Shown: piece by piece, positions 7,476 through 15,397 of the stretch | Numbering within the stretch: the first letter of the stretch is position 1 | Layout of the letters: every line of letters begins with the position of its first letter | DNA from: JANMZO01 sp031383405 | GTDB lineage: Bacteria; Actinomycetota; Acidimicrobiia; Acidimicrobiales; JANYDT01 | Assembly (NCBI GenBank): GCA_031383405.1 | Contig: JANMZO010000049.1 | Location: forward strand, 1-23,152 | DNA: 23,152 bases | Direction of reading: 5' to 3' | The notes under the pieces: generated by a model | Databases searched by the model: none | Seen by the model: the letters and a program-made list of their open reading frames with translations, nothing else | Told to the model about the DNA's origin: nothing | Made by a program: the position numbers and the translations under genes

Positions 7476-8081
7476 TTACGGGACCTGGTTGCGCTCCACG
7501 ATGGCATCAATCATGCCGTAGTCGAGTGCTTGCTGAGCGGTGAACCAGCGATCCCGATCGGAGTCGGTGGAAATCTGCTCAACCGTCTGACCCGTGTGGA
7601 ACGACAGAAGTTCAGCCATCTCCTGCTTGGTCCGCATCATGTTCTCCGCATGGATCTTGATGTCGGACGCCTGACCCTGCATTTGCCCGAGTGGCTGATG
7701 CATGAGGATGCGGCCGTGAGGAAGCGAGTACCGCTTACCCTTCTGACCTGCGCAGAGGAGGAACTGTCCCATCGACGCCGCCATGCCGAGGCAGATTGTG
7801 GAAACGTCGGGGCGCACGAACTGCATCGTGTCGTAAATAGCCATCCCGGCGTACACCGATCCGCCCGGAGAGTTGATGTAAAGGTAGATATCTCGCTCAT
7901 GATCCTCAGCTTCGAGAAGCAGAAGCTTTGCGCTGATCTGAATCGCCAGTTCGTCGGTGACCTGGCCGCCGAGAAACACGATGCGTTCCTTCAACAATCG
8001 GTCGAACACATCGCCACCGGGAGCGTAAGCGGTGGAAGCAGAAATCGTAGGTGAATCCATTCCCTTCACGATACGCGCCAT
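7476..8081 (-). CDS. clpP: ATP-dependent Clp protease proteolytic subunit
   Basis: 201-residue serine peptidase that forms the 14-subunit chamber fed by ClpX, ClpA or ClpC. The catalytic triad is complete: Ser103 in LGMAASMGQFLL, His128 in RILMHQPLG and Asp177 in DSDRDRW, with the same 25- and 49-residue spacings as E. coli ClpP. Also present are the YINSPGGSVYAGMAIYD strand and the processed N-terminal stretch. Start at 8081 gives MARIVKGMDSPTIS; a second Met at residue 8 is possible, but neither has a good ribosome site. There is no clpX or tig next to it. The gene stands alone between a convergent oxidoreductase and a divergent small ORF, and may be one of two clpP copies, as in many actinobacteria. 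Confidence 0.97.
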   Translation of the reverse strand: MARIVKGMDSPTISASTAYAPGGDVFDRLLKERIVFLGGQVTDELAIQISAKLLLLEAEDHERDIYLYINSPGGSVYAGMAIYDTMQFVRPDVSTICLGMAASMGQFLLCAGQKGKRYSLPHGRILMHQPLGQMQGQASDIKIHAENMMRTKQEMAELLSFHTGQTVEQISTDSDRDRWFTAQQALDYGMIDAIVERNQVP

Positions 8082-8101
8082 TGCGGTGCTATCTCGCGCA
8101 T

Positions 8102-8212
8102 ATGTCCCGACAACAATCTTTGCGCCTGCTCAACGAGGCCGACAAAAGACCTCGTGCACCGAAGAAACCCAAATCCGAAAGCCCTGACGGGGACTCGGCG
8201 AACAACGGATAG
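8102..8212 (+). CDS. Possible 36-residue basic peptide
   Basis: Short frame beginning 20 nt from the divergent clpP start and ending 13 nt before the tRNA. It encodes a hydrophilic peptide with a Lys/Arg/Pro-rich middle (RPRAPKKPK) and an acidic, Asn/Gly end. No ribosome site is evident and I recognise no family. It may be real or noncoding spacer. Confidence 0.22.
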   Translation: MSRQQSLRLLNEADKRPRAPKKPKSESPDGDSANNG

Positions 8213-8225
8213 GCTGAACCCGTTC

Positions 8226-8299
8226 GCCGATGTAGCCCAATTGGCAGAGGCACATGCCTTAGGAGCATGACAGTGAGAGTTCGAGTCTCTCCATCGGCA
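8226..8299 (+). tRNA. Class I tRNA with leucine anticodon UAG
   Basis: 74 nt. The acceptor stem GCCGATG/CATCGGC is perfect with discriminator A73. The D arm has three pairs, GCC/GGC, around an 11-nt loop containing GG. The anticodon stem CATGC/GCATG is perfect with loop CTTAGGA, giving UAG. The variable loop is only 5 nt (ACAGT). The T arm GAGAG/CTCTC is perfect with loop TTCGAGT. CCA is not encoded. UAG reads leucine CUA, and A73, G37 and the 3-bp D stem also look like tRNA-Leu, yet bacterial tRNA-Leu normally carries a long class II variable arm that is missing here. The tRNA fold is certain; the amino acid is less so. Confidence 0.88.
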
Positions 8300-8422
8300 C
8301 GAACACCGATCCGCCCGACACGAGACAAGTCGACAGCCTGGTTGCTCGGGTCGGAAAATTCATACGCGTACTAACCTTCTTGGTGAAACCTTTGCGCAGT
8401 GCAAATCCGCACGTGAGCCTCT

Positions 8423-10417
8423 ATGGAAACCCCACCACCCGAACCGGCTATTCCTGAACTGGCGATTCCCGATCGAGCACTCGTCGCCGGGCGCTGGATC
8501 GCCGCGTTCGTGGGCATCGTCAGCTCGCTCCCAGCGGCTGAACGTGCTGACACGTCCCTGGCCTACGCGTCGGCGTTCATCGTCGGCATGGCGACGTGGC
8601 GCACGTTTCGACCTTTTGAGAAACTCAACATCCGGAGTCGACGCATCTGGCTCGCATTCGAGGTCGTCGCCACCGGAATCGCAGTCGGAGTGAGCGGCGC
8701 GTGGCACAGTCCATTCACCAGCTCGTTGTTCGTCGTCACGGTGCTGGCCGCCGTAGCTGAGGATCTCGTCGGCGCGTGGCTGTCGCTGATCGCCATCTTT
8801 TCGTCGGTCATGGCCACCGGAGCGATTTCGCACAGCAACAATCTGGCGGGGAGCGAGCTCGGGAGACTTTTCACGCCCGTGCTCGTCGCCGCGGTTGTTG
8901 GCGTAACTGTTCGACGGGGCGTGTTTCGCCTGCGTACCGAGGCACTCACCCAGGATGACGAGCTGCAGAGGTTGACCGACACCAACGCGTTGATGGTCCG
9001 ACTCACCGGCCTGACCCGCTCCGGGGAAATCGTGCGGGAGCCGCGCGACATCGCGACCGAAGCGGTCCGTCGCTTCGCCGCTTCGTTCCACACCGATCTC
9101 ACGACCGTGCTTCAGCGGAACGAAAACGAGCAGACCTGGACCGTCCTCGCTGAACACCGAAACGACAACGAGGACCGGACGAACACCATTCACGGTACCC
9201 CGCTGCCAACGTTTCTCCCCGACGAGATAACCGCCGTTTTGGGCGCGGCATTCTCCACAGGAACGACACCCACGGAGGGAAGCGAGCCGTTCACCCGCCA
9301 GCGCGGCTTTCGAGAGGTTCCCGGACAGACCCTGATTGCCCCGTTGGTCGTGCGCAACGACGTGCTCGGTGCAGTCGTGCTCGAGAGGTCAGGCGCGCCG
9401 TTCTCCGTTGAGGAACATCAGCAGCTCGCAACGATGGCCGACGTTCTCAGCCTGAGCATCGACAACAGCCGCTGGTTTCGCCGGCTTCGAACGATGGGGG
9501 CCGAAGCCGAGCGCCGACGCATCGCACGCGAGGTTCACGACCGGCTCGCGTCGTCGGTCGCCTATTCGGCCTTCGCCCTCGAACGTCTGCGAAAGCGCTA
9601 CGCCGACGACACCGAACTCGCCAAGGCCCATGAAGAGGCCCGCAGCACCGTTGGCGACCTACGAGACATGTTATGGCAGCTCCGATCGGGGGTCACTCCC
9701 GCCCTGCCTCTCAGTGCGGTCGGGCCGGACTTGGCCCGGCGATTCACCCTCCGCACGGGAATCACCACGACCTTCGACGCGCCTCAAGAAGCGAGGCTTC
9801 CGCCCTCGGTCGAGGTCGAACTCCTCCGGATCATCCAAGAGGCGCTCAATAACGTCGAAAAGCACTCGGGGGCCACCGAGGTCGCGATTCGCTACCGGCC
9901 GGCTTCGCCGCTCAGCGAACTGCGTATCACCGACAACGGACACGGCTTTGACCCGAATGCCGTGCGGTCCGCTGATTCGTTCGGTCTATCGGGAATCCGG
10001 GAACGGGCGGCGGCGATCGGAGCCACCGTTGAGATCATTTCCCAAGCGCAGGAGGCGTTCGGAACCCAAATTGTCCTTGAACTACCCTCTCACGCGTCGC
10101 TCGTAAGCGTCATCGTCCCGGGTAAGAACGACGGCGATTCGCCGGAAAACACCATTGCGATGGGGTTCATAAAAGCTAGCGAGCTGCACGAATCCCCAGG
10201 TCAAAGCGATGCGTTGGCCACCACCGAACACTCGATTGCGACCGAGGTCCACCCGGACGCTCGAGGTCCTCAGCAAAACGGACAAAAGGCCACAAGACAC
10301 GGCATCGCCTTTAGATCGATTCGACCCGTTTCCAAACGTACGGCGAGTAATTTACCCATAGATCAAATGGCCCAAACTGAAGATCATGATGTTCCAGTGA
10401 TTTCGGAATTGCCATGA
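8423..10417 (+). CDS. Membrane NarL-type sensor histidine kinase (TM-GAF-HisKA_3-HATPase)
   Basis: 664 residues. The N-terminal 170 residues hold about six membrane segments (near 20-38, 45-60, 75-92, 98-112, 116-135 and 149-165). A GAF-like domain follows at about 200-350 (QTLIAPLVVRNDVLGAVVLER). The dimerisation and phosphoacceptor helix has His372 in ERRRIAREVHDRLASS, a HisKA_3 motif. The ATPase domain shows the N box EALNNVEKHS (473-482), the DNGHGFD box (504-510) and GLSGIRERAAAIGA (521-534). Unusual is a hydrophilic, apparently disordered tail of about 108 residues after the ATPase domain (557-664). Its stop overlaps the next ATG by 4 nt. The partner is almost surely the NarL/LuxR regulator at 12267-12956. 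The stimulus is unknown; the operon suggests something at the cell surface. Confidence 0.93.
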   Translation: METPPPEPAIPELAIPDRALVAGRWIAAFVGIVSSLPAAERADTSLAYASAFIVGMATWRTFRPFEKLNIRSRRIWLAFEVVATGIAVGVSGAWHSPFTSSLFVVTVLAAVAEDLVGAWLSLIAIFSSVMATGAISHSNNLAGSELGRLFTPVLVAAVVGVTVRRGVFRLRTEALTQDDELQRLTDTNALMVRLTGLTRSGEIVREPRDIATEAVRRFAASFHTDLTTVLQRNENEQTWTVLAEHRNDNEDRTNTIHGTPLPTFLPDEITAVLGAAFSTGTTPTEGSEPFTRQRGFREVPGQTLIAPLVVRNDVLGAVVLERSGAPFSVEEHQQLATMADVLSLSIDNSRWFRRLRTMGAEAERRRIAREVHDRLASSVAYSAFALERLRKRYADDTELAKAHEEARSTVGDLRDMLWQLRSGVTPALPLSAVGPDLARRFTLRTGITTTFDAPQEARLPPSVEVELLRIIQEALNNVEKHSGATEVAIRYRPASPLSELRITDNGHGFDPNAVRSADSFGLSGIRERAAAIGATVEIISQAQEAFGTQIVLELPSHASLVSVIVPGKNDGDSPENTIAMGFIKASELHESPGQSDALATTEHSIATEVHPDARGPQQNGQKATRHGIAFRSIRPVSKRTASNLPIDQMAQTEDHDVPVISELP

Positions 10418-12270
10418 AAAACAAGTTCCGTTTTGCCAAGGCCCTGCGGCCCGGACGATTTGGGAAGATCGCCTTCCAAGTGATCGCTTCGGGGACGGCG
10501 GCCGGAGTCGTCGGTCTGACGATGGCGCACCGCGTCGGGCGTGAAGCAACCGCGCTGCGCGCAGATCGGGTCGTGGTGTCGGGCGAGCAACTGACCCTTC
10601 CGCCCGACTCCGTTCGCTCCCCCGACGATTCAAGCACCCGTCCCACCGACAACGCTCCGGCATCTCCGCAGGGTCTCTCCGGGCCACCTCAAACTGGTCT
10701 CGACATCGTGCCCGCAATGGACCCGCTTGTCCCGCTGCCCGAACCGGTCGGTGGAAACGGTACGCCAATCGCCGCCACCGTCACCCTCGTGGACTCAGAC
10801 CAACCGCGATCCTCCGTGGCACCCGGCGGGGGAACGAAATCCGCCACATCCCCGGAAGGTCCGGGCGATGCCTCGGGAGGCTCGAGGTCAGTTGAAGCGA
10901 CGGGTAACCGCTCCGACCAAGGAAGCGGGGCTGGCGCATCCCCGGGGGCGAGCGTGAGCCCGGGCGACGCCCCGGTGGCGACTTTGGTTCTGGTCCCCGG
11001 CCCGTCGAACGCGGCGCAGACCCCGCCGACAACCGCTACGACAAACGCGGCGACAACGAAGAAGGTCGAACCCACGAGAACCTCGGAGCAAACGCGGCCC
11101 ACCGAACCCCCAACGACCGAGCCTGCGACCTCGGCCACGACGGCCACCACGACCACGACGAGCAAGGCAACGACGACCGCTACGACCACGACGGCCAAGG
11201 CAACGACGACCACGACGACCGGAAACGTTCCGACGGCAACGACGGCAAGAACCGTTCCTACTTCAACGACAAAGATAACCACGGCGAGCAAGGCAGCCAC
11301 AACGACAACGACAACGACGGCGACGGCGAGCAAGGCAACCACGGCGACCAAGACGGCCAAGACGGCGACAACGACAACGGAAATCACGGCGGCCAAGACG
11401 ACGCTCCCGGCACGGATTGCAACCTCGAGCACGGGTCCGACGACCTCCGCAGTACCTACGACGACGACCGACGAGCCGTCTTCCTCAACTCCCACGTCGA
11501 CTTCGGCAAAATCAATAGCGTCAACGCCTGTGAAGGCGACCCCGACGATCACAACGCCGACTCCCACGGGTCCGAGCACCACATCCAGCACCACGTCTAC
11601 CACCATGTCGCCGTCGACATCGCTACCCACCTCGACATCCACCTCGACATCGACAACCTCACCGACCACCACGTCGACCTCGACATCCTCGACATCGACA
11701 ACCCCATCGACCACCACGTCGACATCCTCGACGACACTCTCACCGACGTCGACATCGACCTCGACGTCCACGACGATCCCACCGACCACGACCACTCCTG
11801 AGCGGCGTCCGACCACGTTGGAGGCCGAAGACTGCCGGCTGTCAGGCCAGATCAAAGAACTCTCCACCCGTCAGGGCTTCTCGGGCCGGGGTTATCTCTC
11901 GCTACACGCGAACTCAGCCAAAGCCGAATGCTCAATTTCCGCCTCGATCACCGGCCGCTACCAACTCGACGTCCGCACGATGAGCGAGAAGGAAGGGAAG
12001 CTTTCGCTCACGGTCAACGGGACTCGAAAGATCGTTTCTGTCGCCTCGACAAGGATGGACTCGTGGTCCACCGACGAGTGGATCTCCATAGAGGTCGATT
12101 TGAACGAAGGCATCAACACTGTTGTCCTTTCTCCGAGTGAGATGAACGGTGGTTCGATCGACGTCGATCGAATCGAGGTCACCGTGAAACGCGATACTTC
12201 ACGCCCGGTCGAAGGATTCAACAAGAATCACGTATCTGAACCGATCGAAGGACCATTGAAGGAGCTATGA
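10414..12270 (+). CDS. Membrane-anchored Thr-rich mucin-like protein with C-terminal CBM6/35-like domain
   Basis: 618 residues. A basic N-terminus and one membrane helix (about 19-38, IAFQVIASGTAAGVVGLTMA) look like an N-in signal anchor. Then come a Pro/Ser/Gly-rich spacer (60-198), a low-complexity stalk of Thr with Ala and Lys (200-330), then Thr/Ser/Pro (330-465), and a globular domain at 468-594. That domain starts LEAEDCRLSG and has SGRGYLSLH, YQLDVRTMSE, LSLTVNGTRK and a final GGSIDVDRIEV, the layout of a CBM6/CBM35 galactose-binding-like fold. I infer an extracellular, possibly O-glycosylated stalk that presents a carbohydrate-binding head. It sits between the kinase and regulator genes with ATGA overlaps at both ends, and GGA lies 6 nt before its ATG. 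No sortase motif is seen. The ligand and any sensory role are inference. Confidence 0.85.
   Translation: MKNKFRFAKALRPGRFGKIAFQVIASGTAAGVVGLTMAHRVGREATALRADRVVVSGEQLTLPPDSVRSPDDSSTRPTDNAPASPQGLSGPPQTGLDIVPAMDPLVPLPEPVGGNGTPIAATVTLVDSDQPRSSVAPGGGTKSATSPEGPGDASGGSRSVEATGNRSDQGSGAGASPGASVSPGDAPVATLVLVPGPSNAAQTPPTTATTNAATTKKVEPTRTSEQTRPTEPPTTEPATSATTATTTTTSKATTTATTTTAKATTTTTTGNVPTATTARTVPTSTTKITTASKAATTTTTTTATASKATTATKTAKTATTTTEITAAKTTLPARIATSSTGPTTSAVPTTTTDEPSSSTPTSTSAKSIASTPVKATPTITTPTPTGPSTTSSTTSTTMSPSTSLPTSTSTSTSTTSPTTTSTSTSSTSTTPSTTTSTSSTTLSPTSTSTSTSTTIPPTTTTPERRPTTLEAEDCRLSGQIKELSTRQGFSGRGYLSLHANSAKAECSISASITGRYQLDVRTMSEKEGKLSLTVNGTRKIVSVASTRMDSWSTDEWISIEVDLNEGINTVVLSPSEMNGGSIDVDRIEVTVKRDTSRPVEGFNKNHVSEPIEGPLKEL
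11120..11806 (+). repeat. Low-complexity Thr-codon repeat tract (stalk-encoding)
   Basis: DNA made largely of ACG/ACC/ACA triplets. The first part (about 11120-11410) mixes ACGACGACC-like units with AAGGC and GCGAGCAAGGC units. The second (about 11580-11806) is built from irregular 6- and 12-nt units such as CTCGACATCGAC and ACCACGTCGAC. Units are degenerate rather than identical. The opposite strand is open for hundreds of codons only because of this composition and should not be taken as a gene. Confidence 0.85.
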
Positions 12271-12956
12271 CGAACGAAGAAGCGATTTCGACCTCCGCCC
12301 GTGCCCATCAGCCCCGCATTCGAGTTGTGATTGCCGACGACCATCGGGCGATACGGGAGGGTTTCCGGAGCGCGTTTGAAGATGCAGACATAGATGTTCT
12401 CGATGACGTTGGAGATGGCTTTCTCCTGATTGACTCAGTTGTTCGGCTTCGGCCCGATGTCATTGTTACCGATGTCAGCATGCCCAGATGCGATGGTATT
12501 GAGGCGACCCGGCGGATCATGCAGCTGGTGCCCGGGGCGAAGGTCATAGTCCTCACGATGTACGACGATGTCGAAACGGTACAGAATGCCCTGCATGCCG
12601 GGGCTTGCGCGTTTCTCAGCAAGGATGCTTCTTTTGCTGACGTGTTGTCGACGGTACAACGCGTGGCCGCCGGAGCGACGGTCATCAGCCAGAACATTGC
12701 CAAGGAAGTGCTTCACTATCTGCGAAACAAGAATGGACGCAAAGAAGAGATACTGAGTACGCGACAAATCGAGGTTCTGCAGGCTGTGGCCGATGGCTTA
12801 AACACCGTGCAGATCGCCAGAAAATTCGATTTGAGCGCCAAGACGATAAATAACCATTTGGCCGCAATCTATCGGCGTCTTGATACTCAGAATCTCACGC
12901 AGACCATTCTCAGAGCGGTACGTCTCGGAATCATCGACATCCATAGGACCAATTGA
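12267..12956 (+). CDS. NarL/LuxR-family response regulator
   Basis: 229 residues. The receiver domain (about 17-135) has the acidic pair Asp24-Asp25, phosphoacceptor Asp69 in VIVTDVSMP, Thr97 in VIVLTMYDD and Lys119 in FLSKDAS, so it is fully equipped for phosphorylation. The GerE-type helix-turn-helix occupies about 160-225 (LSTRQIEVLQAVADGLNTVQIARKFDLSAKTINNHLAAIYRRL). It is a DNA-binding transcription factor, presumably phosphorylated by the kinase two genes upstream. Its ATG overlaps the stop of the mucin-like gene (ATGA), and GGAG lies only 2 nt before it, so translation is probably coupled. Codons here end in A or T more often than in the kinase gene, which hints at a different history. 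Confidence 0.94.
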   Translation: MTNEEAISTSARAHQPRIRVVIADDHRAIREGFRSAFEDADIDVLDDVGDGFLLIDSVVRLRPDVIVTDVSMPRCDGIEATRRIMQLVPGAKVIVLTMYDDVETVQNALHAGACAFLSKDASFADVLSTVQRVAAGATVISQNIAKEVLHYLRNKNGRKEEILSTRQIEVLQAVADGLNTVQIARKFDLSAKTINNHLAAIYRRLDTQNLTQTILRAVRLGIIDIHRTN

Positions 12957-12974
12957 GCGGAGGGAGCACATCTG

Positions 12975-14300
12975 TCAGCTGGTTGCGTTCCCGGTCAGAA
13001 CCGGGAACGGGAGGAACGCCTCGACCTGATCCGGCCCAATCCGTCGCACGTCGGCATCGACCCGCGACAGGGCCGCAGCGAAACGATCACACGACAACTC
13101 GTCCGACGCGGGTTGCGTGCGAATCCCCATGTTGCGCTTCACCTCGTTGAACGTCGGCGCGACCCGATCATCAGCCTGATCACCGTCGTTGGTGCGTCGC
13201 ACGTTCAGCTTGCGGATTGTGTCACCTACGCAGGCCCTGACACCCATGACACTCAGGGTGCGGACCAATTGCACATTTACAGCCGGGACCGACTCCGACA
13301 ACCAGCGCTTTTTGAAATAGTCATGATGCTGGAAGAAACGCAGCGTCTTGTCGCCGCGCGCTATCGCTTCACCTGCGCTCACGAGAAGCAGAAGTTGACC
13401 GGGGCCGAGTTCAGCGTAGCGCTCGTCGAAAGCCATTTCCAGCGACCAGGCGTGGCCGCCACCGGAGGCGTTGAGAAGTCCAGCCACGAGCAAACCATCG
13501 AGGGAGATCCCGACGAACGATGGACGCAGTCCGGCGCGCCCCGCCGCCACGGCTTCGTAGAAGTCGCGCCGCGCCGGATGGCGCTGGAGCCCAACATCAG
13601 TGCCAGCTTTCCAACTTCGGTTCTCGAGATCGAGGAAGGACTCAAAGAGCGCGCCGCATGCCCTCGGGCCTTCGGCGAGAACAATCTCCACCTGCCCGAC
13701 GGAAAACAGATGCCGGGCCTGGCGGCCCACGTTGGATCGCATCCGCTTCGAAAGAGCCGAAAAGTACGCGCTCATACCGTCGAAGGAAAGACTCACTCGC
13801 TCGTAGGGGATGAGATCGATGTCGCGCGCTCGCAGCATCAGGTTCGCCCGACGGTGAAGACCAGCGCGCAGCCGGGAATCAGGGTGCTGGCCGCGAAATT
13901 CGAGAAGCGACCAATCATCCTCTTTCAGGAGGTGGTCGATTATGGCGTCGGTCACGGCAGCATCGTGTCCGGCCCTCGCCGTCACCGACCACTCGTCGGT
14001 GTCGTGGGTCGCGAGAAAGTCAACCCGCACATACGAAAACGGGCCAGCGGCCTTTACCCTTTCCCGGCGTAGCACGACCACCCCGATCGGTTCGGCCTCG
14101 CCCATACCGTGGTAGGCGATGTATGTACACGGCATGATGCCGCCCGGGAAGAACTCGCTGTGGACGGCATAGGTCAACAGGAAGTCCGCTGTATGGAACG
14201 GGCTCCAATCCGTCGATTCCCGGTTTAGACGGTCAACGACCGGCGCCAGACGACGTAGTTGGTCGACGCCGTCGTATCGGATGACGTGTAGGTCAGGCAC
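12975..14300 (-). CDS. BioF2-like/CelD-family GNAT acetyltransferase
   Basis: 441 residues from the chosen start. The core matches the Acetyltransf_6 (BioF2-like, CelD/BcsL) family of double-GNAT-fold enzymes related to FemAB: LSKRMRSNVGRQARHL, ENRSWKAGTDVGLQ, DFYEAVAAGRAGLRPSFVGISLDGLLVAGLL, a MAFDERYAELGPGQLLLL segment and FQHHDYFKKRWLSES near the C-terminus. Relatives act in exopolysaccharide, cellulose or surface-glycan modification. Start: the frame is open to an ATG at 14366, but that would overlap the upstream gene by 74 nt. The GTG at 14298-14300 gives an 8-nt overlap and begins VPDLHVIRYDGVDQL, where homology plausibly starts. Convergent with the response regulator (18 nt apart). The substrate is unknown. 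Confidence 0.8.
   Translation of the reverse strand: MPDLHVIRYDGVDQLRRLAPVVDRLNRESTDWSPFHTADFLLTYAVHSEFFPGGIMPCTYIAYHGMGEAEPIGVVVLRRERVKAAGPFSYVRVDFLATHDTDEWSVTARAGHDAAVTDAIIDHLLKEDDWSLLEFRGQHPDSRLRAGLHRRANLMLRARDIDLIPYERVSLSFDGMSAYFSALSKRMRSNVGRQARHLFSVGQVEIVLAEGPRACGALFESFLDLENRSWKAGTDVGLQRHPARRDFYEAVAAGRAGLRPSFVGISLDGLLVAGLLNASGGGHAWSLEMAFDERYAELGPGQLLLLVSAGEAIARGDKTLRFFQHHDYFKKRWLSESVPAVNVQLVRTLSVMGVRACVGDTIRKLNVRRTNDGDQADDRVAPTFNEVKRNMGIRTQPASDELSCDRFAAALSRVDADVRRIGPDQVEAFLPFPVLTGNATS
12986..13009. terminator. Perfect hairpin at the convergent end of the signalling operon
   Basis: CGTTCCCGGT-CAGA-ACCGGGAACG: a 10-bp stem with a 4-nt loop. It lies 30 nt past the regulator stop and inside the last codons of the acetyltransferase gene. 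No T run follows on either strand, so it could slow or terminate transcription in both directions but is not a textbook intrinsic terminator. Confidence 0.45.
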
Positions 14301-15324
14301 CAAACGCTTCGATGTCAGACATTCCGGTCGGTGACGAGGGATCCACCCGTCGGACCGACGGTTCATGCGCCTTTTTCACCTGGTTGCCGAGGCCGGCCCG
14401 ACTCGCCACTTTGTGTACGACCACCTTGGCGGTCGCAGCAGCGCCTGCTTCTTTCGTCGAAAGCAGTCGTCGCGGAACGTGCGCCCGGGTTCGGAGAAAC
14501 TGGTTGGCGCTGTAGACCCGGGCGCGTCTCCTCGCGTCGGGCGTGAAGTGGTCGGTCACGAGCGACACGTTCAGGGAGTCACCGTTGATGACCCGATGCG
14601 GTGCGTTCTGCGGCCAGGCAGCCACCTGTCCGGGCGTGAGATCAAAGACTTCCGCCAGCCCATCGAACTCGTTCCGGTACGGGACGTATTCTTGGCGCAC
14701 TCCGGCGAAGACGTCTTCGAGTAGGTCAAGCGGAAGAATCGATTCATCGAGCGCAGGGTAGACCCAGAGTCGCTTTTCACCCCGGATGTGCCACAGATAC
14801 GACGGCGGGCCGTCGACGTGGTAGTACACCATCGCGCCGGGAGAACTGACCAGCAGCGTGGCGTGCGTTTCGCTGAAAGATCCCGGAGCAGACCCGTCGA
14901 TTGCGCGGTACAACCGGTCAGTCAGTTCACGGAACCTCGGCTCAACACCGTCGATGCCGGTGATGTTGAGCCAAATACGGCCTTTGCGGACGGCCTCAAG
15001 AAGGTCCACGCCAGACACGCCGCGGTGATCGAGGCGTTCGTTGTCGGATGAACGGAGAGGATCGGCACCCATCGTGAGTGCGAACAGGCGCTCAGCCGGG
15101 TAGCCATCGAGGACAGCGGCAATCGATTCATCGCAGAACAGCGAATTGTCGGCCAGATTATGACGGGCGATCACGGTTTGTTTACCCAATTTGGCCGCGT
15201 CGTCGTCGGCAAAGGTCACGATAGGCCCGACGGCTTCATGCATACCCGCAATCAGACCACGACTACCGGCCCTCATCAAGCAAAATGAGTCCTTCGCACC
15301 GCTGATAGCTCCGTGAAGCGCCAT
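14293..15324 (-). CDS. JmjC/cupin_8-like Fe(II)/2-oxoglutarate oxygenase-type protein
   Basis: 343 residues. The double-stranded beta-helix shows the metal triad: His169 and Asp171 in VYYHVDGPPSYLW and His243 in WPQNAPHRVIN, with the supporting IRGEKRLWVYPA strand (Lys184 is a candidate 2-oxoglutarate ligand). The N-terminal RHNLADNSLF stretch recurs in bacterial cupin_8/JmjC proteins. Such enzymes hydroxylate proteins or small molecules, but bacterial members of this group are mostly uncharacterised. Start: the frame is open to 15459, but the ATG at 15322-15324 avoids a head-on overlap with the divergent GGDEF gene; a later Met (residue 28) is also possible. Its end overlaps the acetyltransferase start by 8 nt, so the two probably form one operon. 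Confidence 0.78.
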   Translation of the reverse strand: MALHGAISGAKDSFCLMRAGSRGLIAGMHEAVGPIVTFADDDAAKLGKQTVIARHNLADNSLFCDESIAAVLDGYPAERLFALTMGADPLRSSDNERLDHRGVSGVDLLEAVRKGRIWLNITGIDGVEPRFRELTDRLYRAIDGSAPGSFSETHATLLVSSPGAMVYYHVDGPPSYLWHIRGEKRLWVYPALDESILPLDLLEDVFAGVRQEYVPYRNEFDGLAEVFDLTPGQVAAWPQNAPHRVINGDSLNVSLVTDHFTPDARRRARVYSANQFLRTRAHVPRRLLSTKEAGAAATAKVVVHKVASRAGLGNQVKKAHEPSVRRVDPSSPTGMSDIEAFGA

Positions 15325-15397
15325 GCGCCGCCCGAACCTACCGCTCGCACCGGCGTCGCATCTCAAGGGCCGCAGCAAAGCTGTCGATATCTGTCCA

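Noticed and set aside
8089..8328. Minus-strand open frame spanning the UAG-anticodon tRNA
   Set aside because: It overlaps a well-folded tRNA and its C-terminal part is antisense to spacer; no coding features.
11120..11806. CRISPR-like or other regular array
   Set aside because: Units are short, degenerate and coding in frame with a Thr-rich stalk; there are no unique spacers.
10689..11867. Long minus-strand open frame encoding a Val/Asp-rich protein
   Set aside because: It is the antisense of the Thr-codon repeat tract; its Val/Asp repeats follow from that composition, and no ribosome site or domain is present.
13113..14072. Plus-strand open frame of 319 codons opposite the acetyltransferase
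   Set aside because: The opposite strand carries convincing BioF2/CelD motifs, whereas this frame yields His/Arg-rich sequence without a domain.
15322..15325. Shared CATG acting as start codon for two divergent genes
   Set aside because: The GGDEF protein more plausibly starts at the ATG at 15398, since the extra 25 residues are Arg/Pro-rich and not PAS-like.
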